Origin: Bryobacterales bacterium
Lineage (GTDB): Bacteria; Acidobacteriota; Terriglobia; Bryobacterales; Bryobacteraceae
Direction: 5' to 3'
DNA length: 64,000 bases
Assembly: GCA_020846745.1 (NCBI GenBank)
Contig: JADLDI010000015.1
Location: 1-64,000 of the forward strand
In this document: piece by piece, positions 43,998 to 51,859 of the stretch
How positions within the stretch are numbered: the first letter of the stretch is position 1
Layout of the letters: the number at the start of each line of letters is the position of its first letter
Translations under genes and position numbers: made by a program
The notes under the pieces: generated by a model
The model's input: the letters and a program-made list of their open reading frames with translations, nothing else
Told to the model about the DNA's origin: nothing
Database searches by the model: none

Positions 43998-45138
43998 TCA
44001 ACCGTTCCTTCTCCAAGATATCCAGCACAATGCGCGCGCCGCGCTCCATCGGATCAATGGCCGAAGCCAGCCGTTGCGCCACGTCCTTCAACCCCTCTTC
44101 TATCAGCAACCGAGCTTCCGAATCTTCCAATAACTTGATCGCAGCAGACGCGAGCGTTTCCGGCGTAAAAGCATCTTGGATGAATTCTGGTACGACTCGC
44201 CTGCCGGCAACCAGATTCACCATGGAATAGAACGGTACATCCACCAGAAAACGGCCCATCCACCAGCTCAATGGACTGACCTTATAGAACGCAACCAACG
44301 GGGTTCCCAGCAGCGCCGCCTCTATCGTTACGGTACCACTGGCGGCGAGCGCCAGGTCCGCGTGCGCTATCGCATCCCAGGTCTCGCCTTCTATATGTTG
44401 GATGGGCGAACGGCCAATGGGTTCCGTGAAAAATGTTAACGGTAAACGGTTTTTCAGTCCCGATGGGGTTGCCAGCACGAAACTGGCCGGCTGCTTCGCA
44501 TTGATCCGGTCAACCGTTGGCGCAAGCAGCGGTAGGTGGCGCGCGATCTCGCCCGGCCGGCTTCCCGGCAGTACGGTCACCAGTGGCCGGCCGGCGGGAA
44601 TTCGGTGTTTCTTCCGCCATTCGGTGCGCCCCATCGTTGGTTTCACCAGCCGTGTGAGCGGGTGCCCGATATAGGTTGCCTTCGTCCCGCGCTCACGAAA
44701 GTACTGCTCCTCGAACGGAAATATGCACAGCAAGTGGTCGAGCGAGCGCAAATACCTGATCCGTCGCTTGCGCCACGCCCATACCTGCGGCGCGATCAGG
44801 TACACGATCGGGATCTTCAGCTTTCTCAGCTTCTTCGCCAGCCTCAGATGAAAGTCCGGACTGTCGGTCAGAATCGCGATATCCGGCCGCTCGGTCTCCG
44901 CCGCCCGCACGAGTTTCCGAAATTCCCCATAGATCCGCGGAATGTGGTGGACCACCTCAACCAGCCCCACCACATTCAACTGCGCCGCATCCACCACGGT
45001 CCGGATTCCCGCCGCCCGCATCCGGGGTCCCGTGCATCCAAAAAACTCAGCGTCCGGAAGATGCGATCGCAGCGTTTGCACCAGCGCCGATGCGTAGAGA
45101 TCCCCCGACGCCTCCCCGGCCGACACCAGGATCTTCAT
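43984..45138 (-). CDS. lpxB: Lipid-A-disaccharide synthase
   Basis: 384 residues. The start MKILVSAGEASGDLYASALV is the LpxB signature. PDIAILTDSPDFHLRLAKKL, YLIAPQVWAWRKRRIRYLRS, ATYIGHPLTRLVKP and VTVLPGSRPGEIARHLPLL all fit. It joins UDP-2,3-diacylglucosamine and lipid X to make the lipid A disaccharide at the inner membrane, so the organism is expected to make lipopolysaccharide. Length (about 380) is typical. It is not flanked by lpxA/lpxD/fabZ here, and its neighbour is the M1-like gene in 14-bp overlap. Confidence 0.95.
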   Translation of the reverse strand: MKILVSAGEASGDLYASALVQTLRSHLPDAEFFGCTGPRMRAAGIRTVVDAAQLNVVGLVEVVHHIPRIYGEFRKLVRAAETERPDIAILTDSPDFHLRLAKKLRKLKIPIVYLIAPQVWAWRKRRIRYLRSLDHLLCIFPFEEQYFRERGTKATYIGHPLTRLVKPTMGRTEWRKKHRIPAGRPLVTVLPGSRPGEIARHLPLLAPTVDRINAKQPASFVLATPSGLKNRLPLTFFTEPIGRSPIQHIEGETWDAIAHADLALAASGTVTIEAALLGTPLVAFYKVSPLSWWMGRFLVDVPFYSMVNLVAGRRVVPEFIQDAFTPETLASAAIKLLEDSEARLLIEEGLKDVAQRLASAIDPMERGARIVLDILEKERLNAIS

Positions 45139-45370
45139 CGCGTGTGGCGATTCCCTGTAAGCCGAGATCGAGCGTTAACGATGGTTCCCTGCCCGTTCCA
45201 TATGGTCAACGTCGCCACACCCGTTCCGTCCGGCCGCGCCCGATCACCGGTCGCCACTATTGAGACAATCTTCACGCTGACAAACCTAGAAATCCAGAAT
45301 ATCAGCCGTTATCAAACACTCACTCTCCGCTCAAGCAAAGGACTAAAACGTGTGCCCATGTAAACAATAC

Positions 45371-45400
45371 TTGACACATCCAGCCGGGAGGAGCCATAGT
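45371..45400 (+). promoter_or_regulatory. Candidate sigma70-type promoter
   Basis: A perfect -35 box TTGACA (45371-45376) is followed after 18 bp by CATAGT (45395-45400) as a -10. Transcription would begin near 45407, on top of the palindrome at 45406-45423. The rest of the gap from 45139 shows nothing else I can support. Confidence 0.5.
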
Positions 45401-45405
45401 AGTGA

Positions 45406-45423
45406 TGTAAAGAATGCTTTACA
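45406..45423. promoter_or_regulatory. Palindromic operator TGTAAAG-N4-CTTTACA
   Basis: Two perfect 7-bp arms, TGTAAAG (45406-45412) and CTTTACA (45417-45423), around AATG. It lies at the expected transcription start of the membrane-protein/HTH pair. A further TGTAAA half-site is at 45358-45363, upstream of the -35. Position and symmetry suggest autoregulation by the small HTH protein encoded at 45866. Confidence 0.6.
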
Positions 45424-45431
45424 AAAAGACA

Positions 45432-45869
45432 ATGACACCTGACCATATGAATCCTCCACAACCGCGGCACCACGGCTATCATGCCCGCATTCGCACCAGC
45501 ATCATCCGCCTCGCCGGCTGGACCCTCGCCTGGCTGGCCGCCACCGCTCTCATGAAATTCGGTCCGATTGTTTTCTGGAACAAGGCCGTCGCCTTCACGC
45601 TCCTGGCTGTCGGTTTGGACCTTGCCGTGGGCGTGGGCATGATTCTGGCTACGAAGAAGTACGTCACGGAACTAGACGACCTTCAGCAAAAAATCTATCT
45701 CGACGCCTTGGGGATCACCGTGGGAGTCGGCCTGATCGCCGGCATCCCCTATTCGGTGATGGACTCCTACCACGTGATGCCTTTCAAAGCCGACGTCGCA
45801 CACATCGTGATCCTGATGGCAGTGACGTTTTCCGCGTCCTGCGTCTATGGCTCGTGGCGGTATCGATGA
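45432..45869 (+). CDS. Small integral membrane protein paired with an HTH regulator
   Basis: About 145 residues from ATG 45432. ATG 45414 would lie inside the operator, and ATG 45447 is also possible; no clear ribosome site distinguishes them. Four hydrophobic helices are visible (LAGWTLAWLAATALMKFGPIV-like, AVAFTLLAVGLDLAVGVGMI, TVGVGLIAGIPYSVM, IVILMAVTFSASCVYGS). The loop YVTELDDLQQKIYLDALG lies between helices 2 and 3. Small membrane proteins encoded with XRE regulators of this type are common, but function is unknown. Its stop overlaps the regulator start as ATGA. Confidence 0.75.
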   Translation: MTPDHMNPPQPRHHGYHARIRTSIIRLAGWTLAWLAATALMKFGPIVFWNKAVAFTLLAVGLDLAVGVGMILATKKYVTELDDLQQKIYLDALGITVGVGLIAGIPYSVMDSYHVMPFKADVAHIVILMAVTFSASCVYGSWRYR

Positions 45870-46066
45870 AGAACCGGCTCAAAGTGCTGCGCGCCGAACG
45901 CAACTGGACGCAAGCCCAGTTGGCAGATGCGCTCGACGTGTCCCGCCAGACGATCAATGCCATCGAGACCGGTAAGTTCGATCCGAGCCTGCCTCTCGCC
46001 TTCCGCGCCGCCCGCCTGTTTGCCCTTCGGATTGAAGACATCTTCGAGGACGAGGATTCGCAGTAG
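45866..46066 (+). CDS. Small XRE-family HTH transcriptional regulator
   Basis: 66 residues from ATG 45866. Almost the whole protein is one Cro/CI helix-turn-helix: MKNRLKVLRAERNWTQAQLA then DALDVSRQTINAIETGKFDP, followed by LPLAFRAARLFALRIEDIFE. This short form, as in YgzD-like regulators, usually represses its own operon with a membrane-protein partner. The palindrome at 45406-45423 is the obvious candidate target. Confidence 0.88.
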   Translation: MKNRLKVLRAERNWTQAQLADALDVSRQTINAIETGKFDPSLPLAFRAARLFALRIEDIFEDEDSQ

Positions 46067-46168
46067 ACCGGGCATTGGAAGTCCAAGGCGTCATAAGCGG
46101 CTCGCGAGCAAGGCTACCCACGTGCTGAAGGCGGTGCGCCTGTTATCCTGATTCTCGGAAGGGCATCC

Positions 46169-46378
46169 ATGAAATTAGATACCATCCAGCAGATTGAACA
46201 CGCGATTGCGGGACTGAATCGGGAACAACTCGCGGAATTGTACGCCTGGCTTGACCAGTACGATCCTCAAGCAATCGATGAACGCCTGCAAACCGACCTC
46301 GCGTCGGGCCGCATGGATCAGGCGATTCTGAGTGCCCTCGACGACGAAACAACTCACTCCTCTACCGGAAGCGCCTAA
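46169..46378 (+). CDS. Orphan antitoxin-like small protein
   Basis: 69 residues from ATG 46169, with GGAAGGG upstream. MKLDTIQQIEHAIAGLNREQ, ELYAWLDQYDPQAIDERLQ and DLASGRMDQAIL match the plan of short antitoxins normally followed in overlap by a ParE/RelE toxin. Here the C-terminus (LDDETTHSSTGSA) departs from the usual end, and the convergent cysN gene begins at once (4-bp overlap), leaving no room for a toxin. It may be a relic or a solo regulator. Confidence 0.6.
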   Translation: MKLDTIQQIEHAIAGLNREQLAELYAWLDQYDPQAIDERLQTDLASGRMDQAILSALDDETTHSSTGSA

Positions 46379-48105
46379 ATCCCCTCGCCCGACGCGAAAT
46401 CCCCAGGCAAAAACACTCCGCGCTGCTCTAAGTCCGCGATGATCTTCTGCACCGCCGCCTCGTCCTGCGGCGACAGTTCACCTGGCTGATACGCCACGAC
46501 GTTCCGCTCACCGATAAGGTTCTGCGCCTCGATCCGCTCTTCCGCGTCGTCCGATGCCACGGAGCAGATCGCGATCAGCCCCGCCGTGTTCAGCAGCCGG
46601 GCCATCTCGGGTAGCAGGTGACTTTCCACGTCGTCCGCCAGCGCCTGCACAAAACAACCTCGGTCGAACAACTTGCGCTCGAGCAGCCAGGCGAGTTCCG
46701 CCCGCGCCGTCAGCCAGATCGTCACCGGCAGGTGACCCGCCCGTGTGTACCGTTCCGCCGGCGTCAGCCTGCCGGTCGCAAACTGCAGGTGCCGCGAGGC
46801 GGCTTCCGTAGTTCCCGATTTCGAGCGCTGCCGTTCCACGATCATCCCGGCGGCGAGCGTCGCGTTCGTGATCGGATCGATCAGAATCAGGCTGCCCGTC
46901 GTCCGGTTCCGCCGGTAGGCGTCGAAGAACAGCGGCTTCGTCGTTTCGATCGCCACCGTCCCGATCTCGTTCAGTTCCAACTTGTCCGCCGCTTCCGCTT
47001 CGAGCGTGTTTACGTCGATCCGGTGGACGATTCGTGTCACCCGCGCACCCACTTGCTGCGTCGTGTGCTTCACCAAGTACGGCCGTGCCGGGTCCAACGG
47101 TTCGTGGCTCATCCACACCACCGCCGCTTCGATTCGGCGTGAAACGTGCGGCATCCGCAACGGCGACACCAGCATGTCGCCACGGCTGATGTCGATTTCG
47201 TCTTCGAGCGTCACGCAAACCGACTGCGGCGGAAATGCCACCGGCAGGTCACCGTCATAGGTCACCAGACGCTTCACCTTCGACGTTCGCCCGGAAGGCA
47301 GTGCCATCAGCGTATCGCCCGGCCGCAACGTACCGGAGGCGACCTGTCCGGCGAACCCGCGAAAGTCGAGGTCCGGGCGGACTACATATTGCACGGGCAG
47401 CCGCACATCCTCAAAGTTGTGCCCCACGGAAACCGGCACCGTTTCCAGGTACTCGAGCAAAGTCGGACCGGAATACCAGGGTGTATTCGTGCTCCCCTTG
47501 GCGATGTTGTCGCCGTTCAGCGCCGATACCGGAAAAATCTGAATGTCTGAAAAATGCAGTTTGTGGGCGAACGCATAAAACTGCGCCTGAATGTCGCGAT
47601 ACACCTGCTCGGAGAAATCGACCAGATCCATCTTGTTAATGGCCACGGCTATGTTCGGAATCCCGAGCAGTGACGATATATAGGTATGCCGCCGCGACTG
47701 CGGTAGCAGCCCCTTGCGCGCGTCAATCAGGATGATCGCAACCGATGCCGTGGAGGCGCCGGTGGCCATGTTGCGCGTGTACTGCTCGTGCCCCGGCGTA
47801 TCGGCGATGATGAACTTGCGCTTGGGCGTCGCGAAGTAGCGGTAAGCGACATCGATCGTGATGCCCTGCTCGCGTTCGGCCCGCAGACCGTCTGTGAGGA
47901 GCGAAAAATCGATGGGACCGCTCGACCGGTTGATCTTCGAGTTCTGTACCGAATTCAGCTGATCTTCGTACACCGACTTGCAGTCGTAAAGCAAACGTCC
48001 GATGAGAGTCGACTTGCCGTCGTCCACGCTGCCTGCCGTCGAAAACCGCAGAAGCTCGCGCGTCTCCTGCTCCGCCAAAAACTGTTCAATCGTGAGAGTC
48101 GACAT
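46375..48105 (-). CDS. cysN: Sulfate adenylyltransferase large subunit with a decayed APS-kinase domain
   Basis: 576 residues. The GTPase part is complete: GSVDDGKST (25-33), EREQGITIDVAYRYF, DTPGHEQY and NKMDLV, followed by two beta-barrel domains to ~440. It powers formation of adenylylsulfate by CysD through GTP hydrolysis. The last ~130 residues align by eye with an APS kinase (CysC): LPVTIWLT...LERKLFDRG, ARLLNTAGLIAICSV. However, the GLSGSGKST P-loop reads ARAELAWL and the Asp/Arg catalytic positions are gone. So it is a NodQ/CysNC-type fusion that has lost kinase activity. It starts two bases after the cysD stop. Confidence 0.92.
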   Translation of the reverse strand: MSTLTIEQFLAEQETRELLRFSTAGSVDDGKSTLIGRLLYDCKSVYEDQLNSVQNSKINRSSGPIDFSLLTDGLRAEREQGITIDVAYRYFATPKRKFIIADTPGHEQYTRNMATGASTASVAIILIDARKGLLPQSRRHTYISSLLGIPNIAVAINKMDLVDFSEQVYRDIQAQFYAFAHKLHFSDIQIFPVSALNGDNIAKGSTNTPWYSGPTLLEYLETVPVSVGHNFEDVRLPVQYVVRPDLDFRGFAGQVASGTLRPGDTLMALPSGRTSKVKRLVTYDGDLPVAFPPQSVCVTLEDEIDISRGDMLVSPLRMPHVSRRIEAAVVWMSHEPLDPARPYLVKHTTQQVGARVTRIVHRIDVNTLEAEAADKLELNEIGTVAIETTKPLFFDAYRRNRTTGSLILIDPITNATLAAGMIVERQRSKSGTTEAASRHLQFATGRLTPAERYTRAGHLPVTIWLTARAELAWLLERKLFDRGCFVQALADDVESHLLPEMARLLNTAGLIAICSVASDDAEERIEAQNLIGERNVVAYQPGELSPQDEAAVQKIIADLEQRGVFLPGDFASGEGI

Positions 48106-48107
48106 CG

Positions 48108-49010
48108 TTAGAAGTACCCCTCACGCTTTTTGATCTCCATCGAGCCTTCCTGGTCGTGATCGATAATCCGGTTCTCGCGTTCGGACCGGCGGAATTGGAT
48201 GAGCTCTTCGATGATCTTGGGCAGAGTATCCGCTTCCGAATAAATCGCGCCGGTACAATAAGTACAGCCAAGAGACCTCATGCGGCACATTACCTTCTGC
48301 GGCTTCTCTCCGGGAAGCAGCGGGTAATTATGCTCCAAAGGTATCAGCGAATTGCCGCGCACCAGCATTTCGCGCTCTTTGGCAAAGTAGAGTGGCACAA
48401 TCGGGATCTTTTCCACATGGATGTAGTGCCAGATGTCGAGTTCGGTCCAGTTCGATAGCGGGAAGACACGGATCGATTCCCCCTTATCCACCCGGGCGTT
48501 GTAGAGATTCCATAGTTCGGGCCGCTGGTTCTTCGGGTCCCACTGCCCGAATTTGTCGCGGAAGGAATAGATGCGCTCCTTCGCGCGGGCCTTCTCCTCA
48601 TCGCGGCGAGCGCCGCCGAAAGCGGCGTCGAAGTTCCAGTTGGCCAATCCGTCGAGCAACGCCCGAGTTTTGAGCAGAGCGCAGCACTTCTGCGTACCGA
48701 GTTTGAAGGGGTTGGCTCCGTCGTCGAGCGCCTGCCGGTTCGACCAAACCAGCAGATCCAGACCAAGGCTTTTCGGGTACGTGTCCCGAAACTTAATCAT
48801 TTCCTTGAACTTGTACGACGTATCGATATGCAGCAGCGGGAACGGGATCTTGCCCGGCGCAAACGCCTTTTGCGCTAGCCGCAACATTACCGACGAGTCT
48901 TTACCGATCGAGTACAGCATCACCGGACGCTCAAACTCGGCCGCTACCTCGCGGATAATATGGATGCTCTCTGCCTCAAGGGTTTGAAGATGAGATAAAG
49001 TGAGCGACAT
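48108..49010 (-). CDS. cysD: Sulfate adenylyltransferase subunit 2
   Basis: 300 residues. The PP-loop [18 protein letters not shown] (from 33) binds [39 protein letters not shown] and [12 protein letters not shown] are CysD hallmarks, and the protein ends in the usual KKREGYF. With CysN it makes APS from sulfate and ATP in assimilatory sulfate reduction. It is first in the cysDN operon; only 42 bp separate it from the divergent esterase gene, so promoters must overlap. Confidence 0.96.
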   Translation of the reverse strand: MSLTLSHLQTLEAESIHIIREVAAEFERPVMLYSIGKDSSVMLRLAQKAFAPGKIPFPLLHIDTSYKFKEMIKFRDTYPKSLGLDLLVWSNRQALDDGANPFKLGTQKCCALLKTRALLDGLANWNFDAAFGGARRDEEKARAKERIYSFRDKFGQWDPKNQRPELWNLYNARVDKGESIRVFPLSNWTELDIWHYIHVEKIPIVPLYFAKEREMLVRGNSLIPLEHNYPLLPGEKPQKVMCRMRSLGCTYCTGAIYSEADTLPKIIEELIQFRRSERENRIIDHDQEGSMEIKKREGYF

Positions 49011-49052
49011 TCAGTGGATACTGAAGCTTAGTATAGCGAGGCAATCCCACCA

Positions 49053-50231
49053 ATGTCTATCAAGATTTGGATGATTGGGGTACTTTCCGTTGCCGCCCTG
49101 AGCGCAGCCGATATCCCACCCACCCAGCGCCTAAACCAGCATAAGGTCACCTCCCGCAACAGTCCTGCCCCTGAACCGGGCGCTGAGAATGTCGTCATTC
49201 CCTCTCTGGTTGAGGGGCTTTCGGGCAAAGAGGACTGGTATAAGAAGCGTCGCCCGGAGATCGACCGGCTCTGGCGCACTATTCTCGGACGAAACGAACC
49301 CAATTCATCAGACAAGAAATGGTTCGGCGAAGTTACCAAAGTCCGGATCCTGGACAAGCAGGAGAAGGACACCTATACCCGCATCCACCTCGAGATCCCG
49401 ATCGAGAAGGACTTCTACCAGCCTCACCTGCTGCTGATCCCGAAGGGAGCCAAGAAAGGCGACCGCCGTCCGGCCGTCATCGCCTGGACCTCCTCTACGC
49501 CCGACTACACCGCCCCCGAAGGCTGGTGGGGAGCCTGGCTCGCCTCGAAGGGGTATGTCGTCCTGACCGGATGGTCGTTCATCCGCAACTACCGCGACAA
49601 GACCAACGGCCGGAACGGCGCAGCCGACAAGTTGTACGAACGCTTCGGCCGGTGGCTCCCGATGAGCAAGATGGTGCACGATGTACAACGTGAGGTTCTC
49701 TATCTCAAGTCATTGAAAATGATTGATTCTAAGCGAGTCGGCTTCATCGGGTTTTCGCTGAGCGCCAAGGCCGCTATCTACGTCGCCGCCTTTGCGCCCG
49801 AGATCGCGGCGACGGTGGCGGTCGACCCGCACATCGCCGTTAATGGCGGCACCAATTGGTACGCCCCTTGGTATCTCGACTGGACCCGCCCGTGGCCACA
49901 ACTCCCTGGACCCGACCACACCGTCCTCGGTCTGCTCAACCCCAACAAGCAGCGCCCCGGCTTCGAGCATGACCACCACGAATTGCTTGCCTTGTCCGCC
50001 CCACGCCCGTTCCTGTTAATCGGCGGTAGCCAGTCCGAAGACCGCGGCGGCGACTCCGACGACCTCCAGAGCTGGGGCTACTTCAACCGTGCCAAAGAGG
50101 TATATACCCTGCTCGGCGTACCGGACAACATCCAGTTTGCGTCTACGGCAGATGGGCACAAGGCGAACGGTCCAACCATCGACCCCGCCTGGCAAAGCTT
50201 CTTCACCAAATGGTTGAAAGGCGGGCAATAA
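49053..50231 (+). CDS. Secreted alpha/beta-hydrolase (acetyl-xylan-esterase/DLH-like)
   Basis: 392 residues with a signal peptide (IWMIGVLSVAALSAA). Family landmarks are PHLLLIPKGAKKGDRRPAVI, WLASKGYVVLTGWSF, DVQREVLYLKSLKMIDSKRV and the elbow GFSLSA. Its last Gly is Ser (GxSxS instead of GxSxG). LSAPRPFLLIGGSQSEDRGG supplies the acid, and TADGHKAN the His. It probably de-esterifies plant or microbial polymers outside the cytoplasm. It is followed after one base by the M28 peptidase gene. Confidence 0.78.
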   Translation: MSIKIWMIGVLSVAALSAADIPPTQRLNQHKVTSRNSPAPEPGAENVVIPSLVEGLSGKEDWYKKRRPEIDRLWRTILGRNEPNSSDKKWFGEVTKVRILDKQEKDTYTRIHLEIPIEKDFYQPHLLLIPKGAKKGDRRPAVIAWTSSTPDYTAPEGWWGAWLASKGYVVLTGWSFIRNYRDKTNGRNGAADKLYERFGRWLPMSKMVHDVQREVLYLKSLKMIDSKRVGFIGFSLSAKAAIYVAAFAPEIAATVAVDPHIAVNGGTNWYAPWYLDWTRPWPQLPGPDHTVLGLLNPNKQRPGFEHDHHELLALSAPRPFLLIGGSQSEDRGGDSDDLQSWGYFNRAKEVYTLLGVPDNIQFASTADGHKANGPTIDPAWQSFFTKWLKGGQ

Positions 50232-50232
50232 G

Positions 50233-51849
50233 TTGAAGGCAGGAATAGCTTTAATGGTAGCGACAACTCTTCTCCCGGCACAGCCGATCAGCTCCGAACG
50301 CCTCCGCGCACACGTTCAATTCCTGGCGAGCGACCTGTTAGAGGGCCGCGGCACCGGCCAGCGCGGGGGCGAGATTGCCACCGAGTACCTGGCATCCCAA
50401 CTCGCCGTGGCCGGAGCTAAGGCAGCGGGCGAGCATGGCGCCTATTTCCAGGAAGTGCCGCTGGTGGGCGTCCAAACCCGTCCCGAGTCCACGCTGTCCG
50501 CCCGCAAGGACGGCGTCTCGGTGAACTTCACCTGGCTGACCGAGTTCGTGGGCCACGCGCAGACACAGAAAGAGCACCAGACGCTTGAGGCGGAGGCCAT
50601 CTTCGTCGGCCACGGCATCACCGCCCCCGAGTTCACTTGGGACGACTACGCCGGGACGGACGTGAAGGGTAAAGTAGTCGTCCTGTTCACCAACGAACCT
50701 CCTTCAGACGATCCTTTATTTTTTGGCGGTAAAGCACTGACTTATTATGGCCGTTGGACCTACAAATACGAAGAAGCGCTGCGCCGCGGCGCCCGTGCTG
50801 CCATCATCCTCCACACCAACGAAACCGCAGGCTACGGCTGGGATGTCGTCCGCAATTCGTGGGGTCAGGAAGACGCCGCCGTCAAAGTAACGGGAGACGC
50901 GCTCGCCTTTGCCGGTTGGCTTTCCGAAGAAGCCGCCGGGAAGTTCCTCGCCCCCTCCGGCTATACCGTGCCTGACCTGCTCACGCGCGCCAACACCAAA
51001 GGCTTCCGGCCCATCCCGCTGCACGCCAGGTTCTCAGGTGACTTCAATGCTACGGTGCGGGACATGAAGGTCCGCAACGTTTTGGGCCTGATTCCCGGCA
51101 GCGACCCGGCGCTCGCGAGCGAAGTGGTCCTCTACACCGCCCATTGGGACCATCTTGGAAAAGGTGAACATATTTTCAACGGCGCCGTGGACAACGCGAG
51201 CGGGTGCGCGGTGCTGCTGGAGATTGCGCGGACATGGTCGGAGCTCAGTATCAGACCGAGACGATCCGCCCTGTTTTTGTTCACCGCAGCAGAAGAGGCA
51301 GGTCTGCGCGGCGCCGAGTTCTTCGCCGAACACCCTACCCTGCCCCTCAACAAGATCGCCCTCGGCCTCAATTTCGATTCCTACTTTCCCTTCGGCCGAA
51401 CCAAAGACGTCACGATGAACGGCGCGGAACGGACGACTTTCTGGCCCGAAATCCAAGCCATCGCCCGCCGCTTCAACCTCACCATTACCCCTGACCCCCG
51501 GCCGGAACAAGGCAGCTTCTACCGTTCCGACCACTTCCCACTGGCAAAAGCCGGGATAGCCGCTTTTTCTGTCAACGGCGGAAAGGAATTCCTGACCGAT
51601 TCCGAACGCAAAGCGGCGCTGTTGAACGAGTATCACGAAAAACATTACCACCAGCCGACCGATGATTATCTCGACACCTGGGACTTCTCCGGCATGGAGC
51701 AAATCGCCCAACTCGGCGTCGCGCTCGGCCAGGACGCCGCGAACGCCGACACGCGGGTCCGCTGGGCGGACACGGCCGAAGCGGGCAAACCGAAACCGGC
51801 GGCGACTAAGCCAGCGCAGCGGAAGACAGCACCCCGGAAGAAGAGATAA
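50233..51849 (+). CDS. Secreted M28 family zinc peptidase with PA domain
   Basis: 538 residues from TTG 50233, one base after the previous stop. ATG 50254 has a better ribosome site but would remove most of the signal peptide. A PA domain (~115-250: GITAPEFTWDDYAGTDVKGK, VVLFTNEPP) is inserted before the catalytic domain. Co-catalytic zinc ligands are visible in TAHWDHLG, AVDNASG, TAAEEAG, NFDSY and HYHQPTDD. The tail is Lys/Pro/Ala-rich (KPKPAATKPAQRK). Such enzymes are aminopeptidases or carboxypeptidases acting on extracellular peptides. Confidence 0.9.
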   Translation: MKAGIALMVATTLLPAQPISSERLRAHVQFLASDLLEGRGTGQRGGEIATEYLASQLAVAGAKAAGEHGAYFQEVPLVGVQTRPESTLSARKDGVSVNFTWLTEFVGHAQTQKEHQTLEAEAIFVGHGITAPEFTWDDYAGTDVKGKVVVLFTNEPPSDDPLFFGGKALTYYGRWTYKYEEALRRGARAAIILHTNETAGYGWDVVRNSWGQEDAAVKVTGDALAFAGWLSEEAAGKFLAPSGYTVPDLLTRANTKGFRPIPLHARFSGDFNATVRDMKVRNVLGLIPGSDPALASEVVLYTAHWDHLGKGEHIFNGAVDNASGCAVLLEIARTWSELSIRPRRSALFLFTAAEEAGLRGAEFFAEHPTLPLNKIALGLNFDSYFPFGRTKDVTMNGAERTTFWPEIQAIARRFNLTITPDPRPEQGSFYRSDHFPLAKAGIAAFSVNGGKEFLTDSERKAALLNEYHEKHYHQPTDDYLDTWDFSGMEQIAQLGVALGQDAANADTRVRWADTAEAGKPKPAATKPAQRKTAPRKKR

Positions 51850-51859
51850 GACTTCATTG

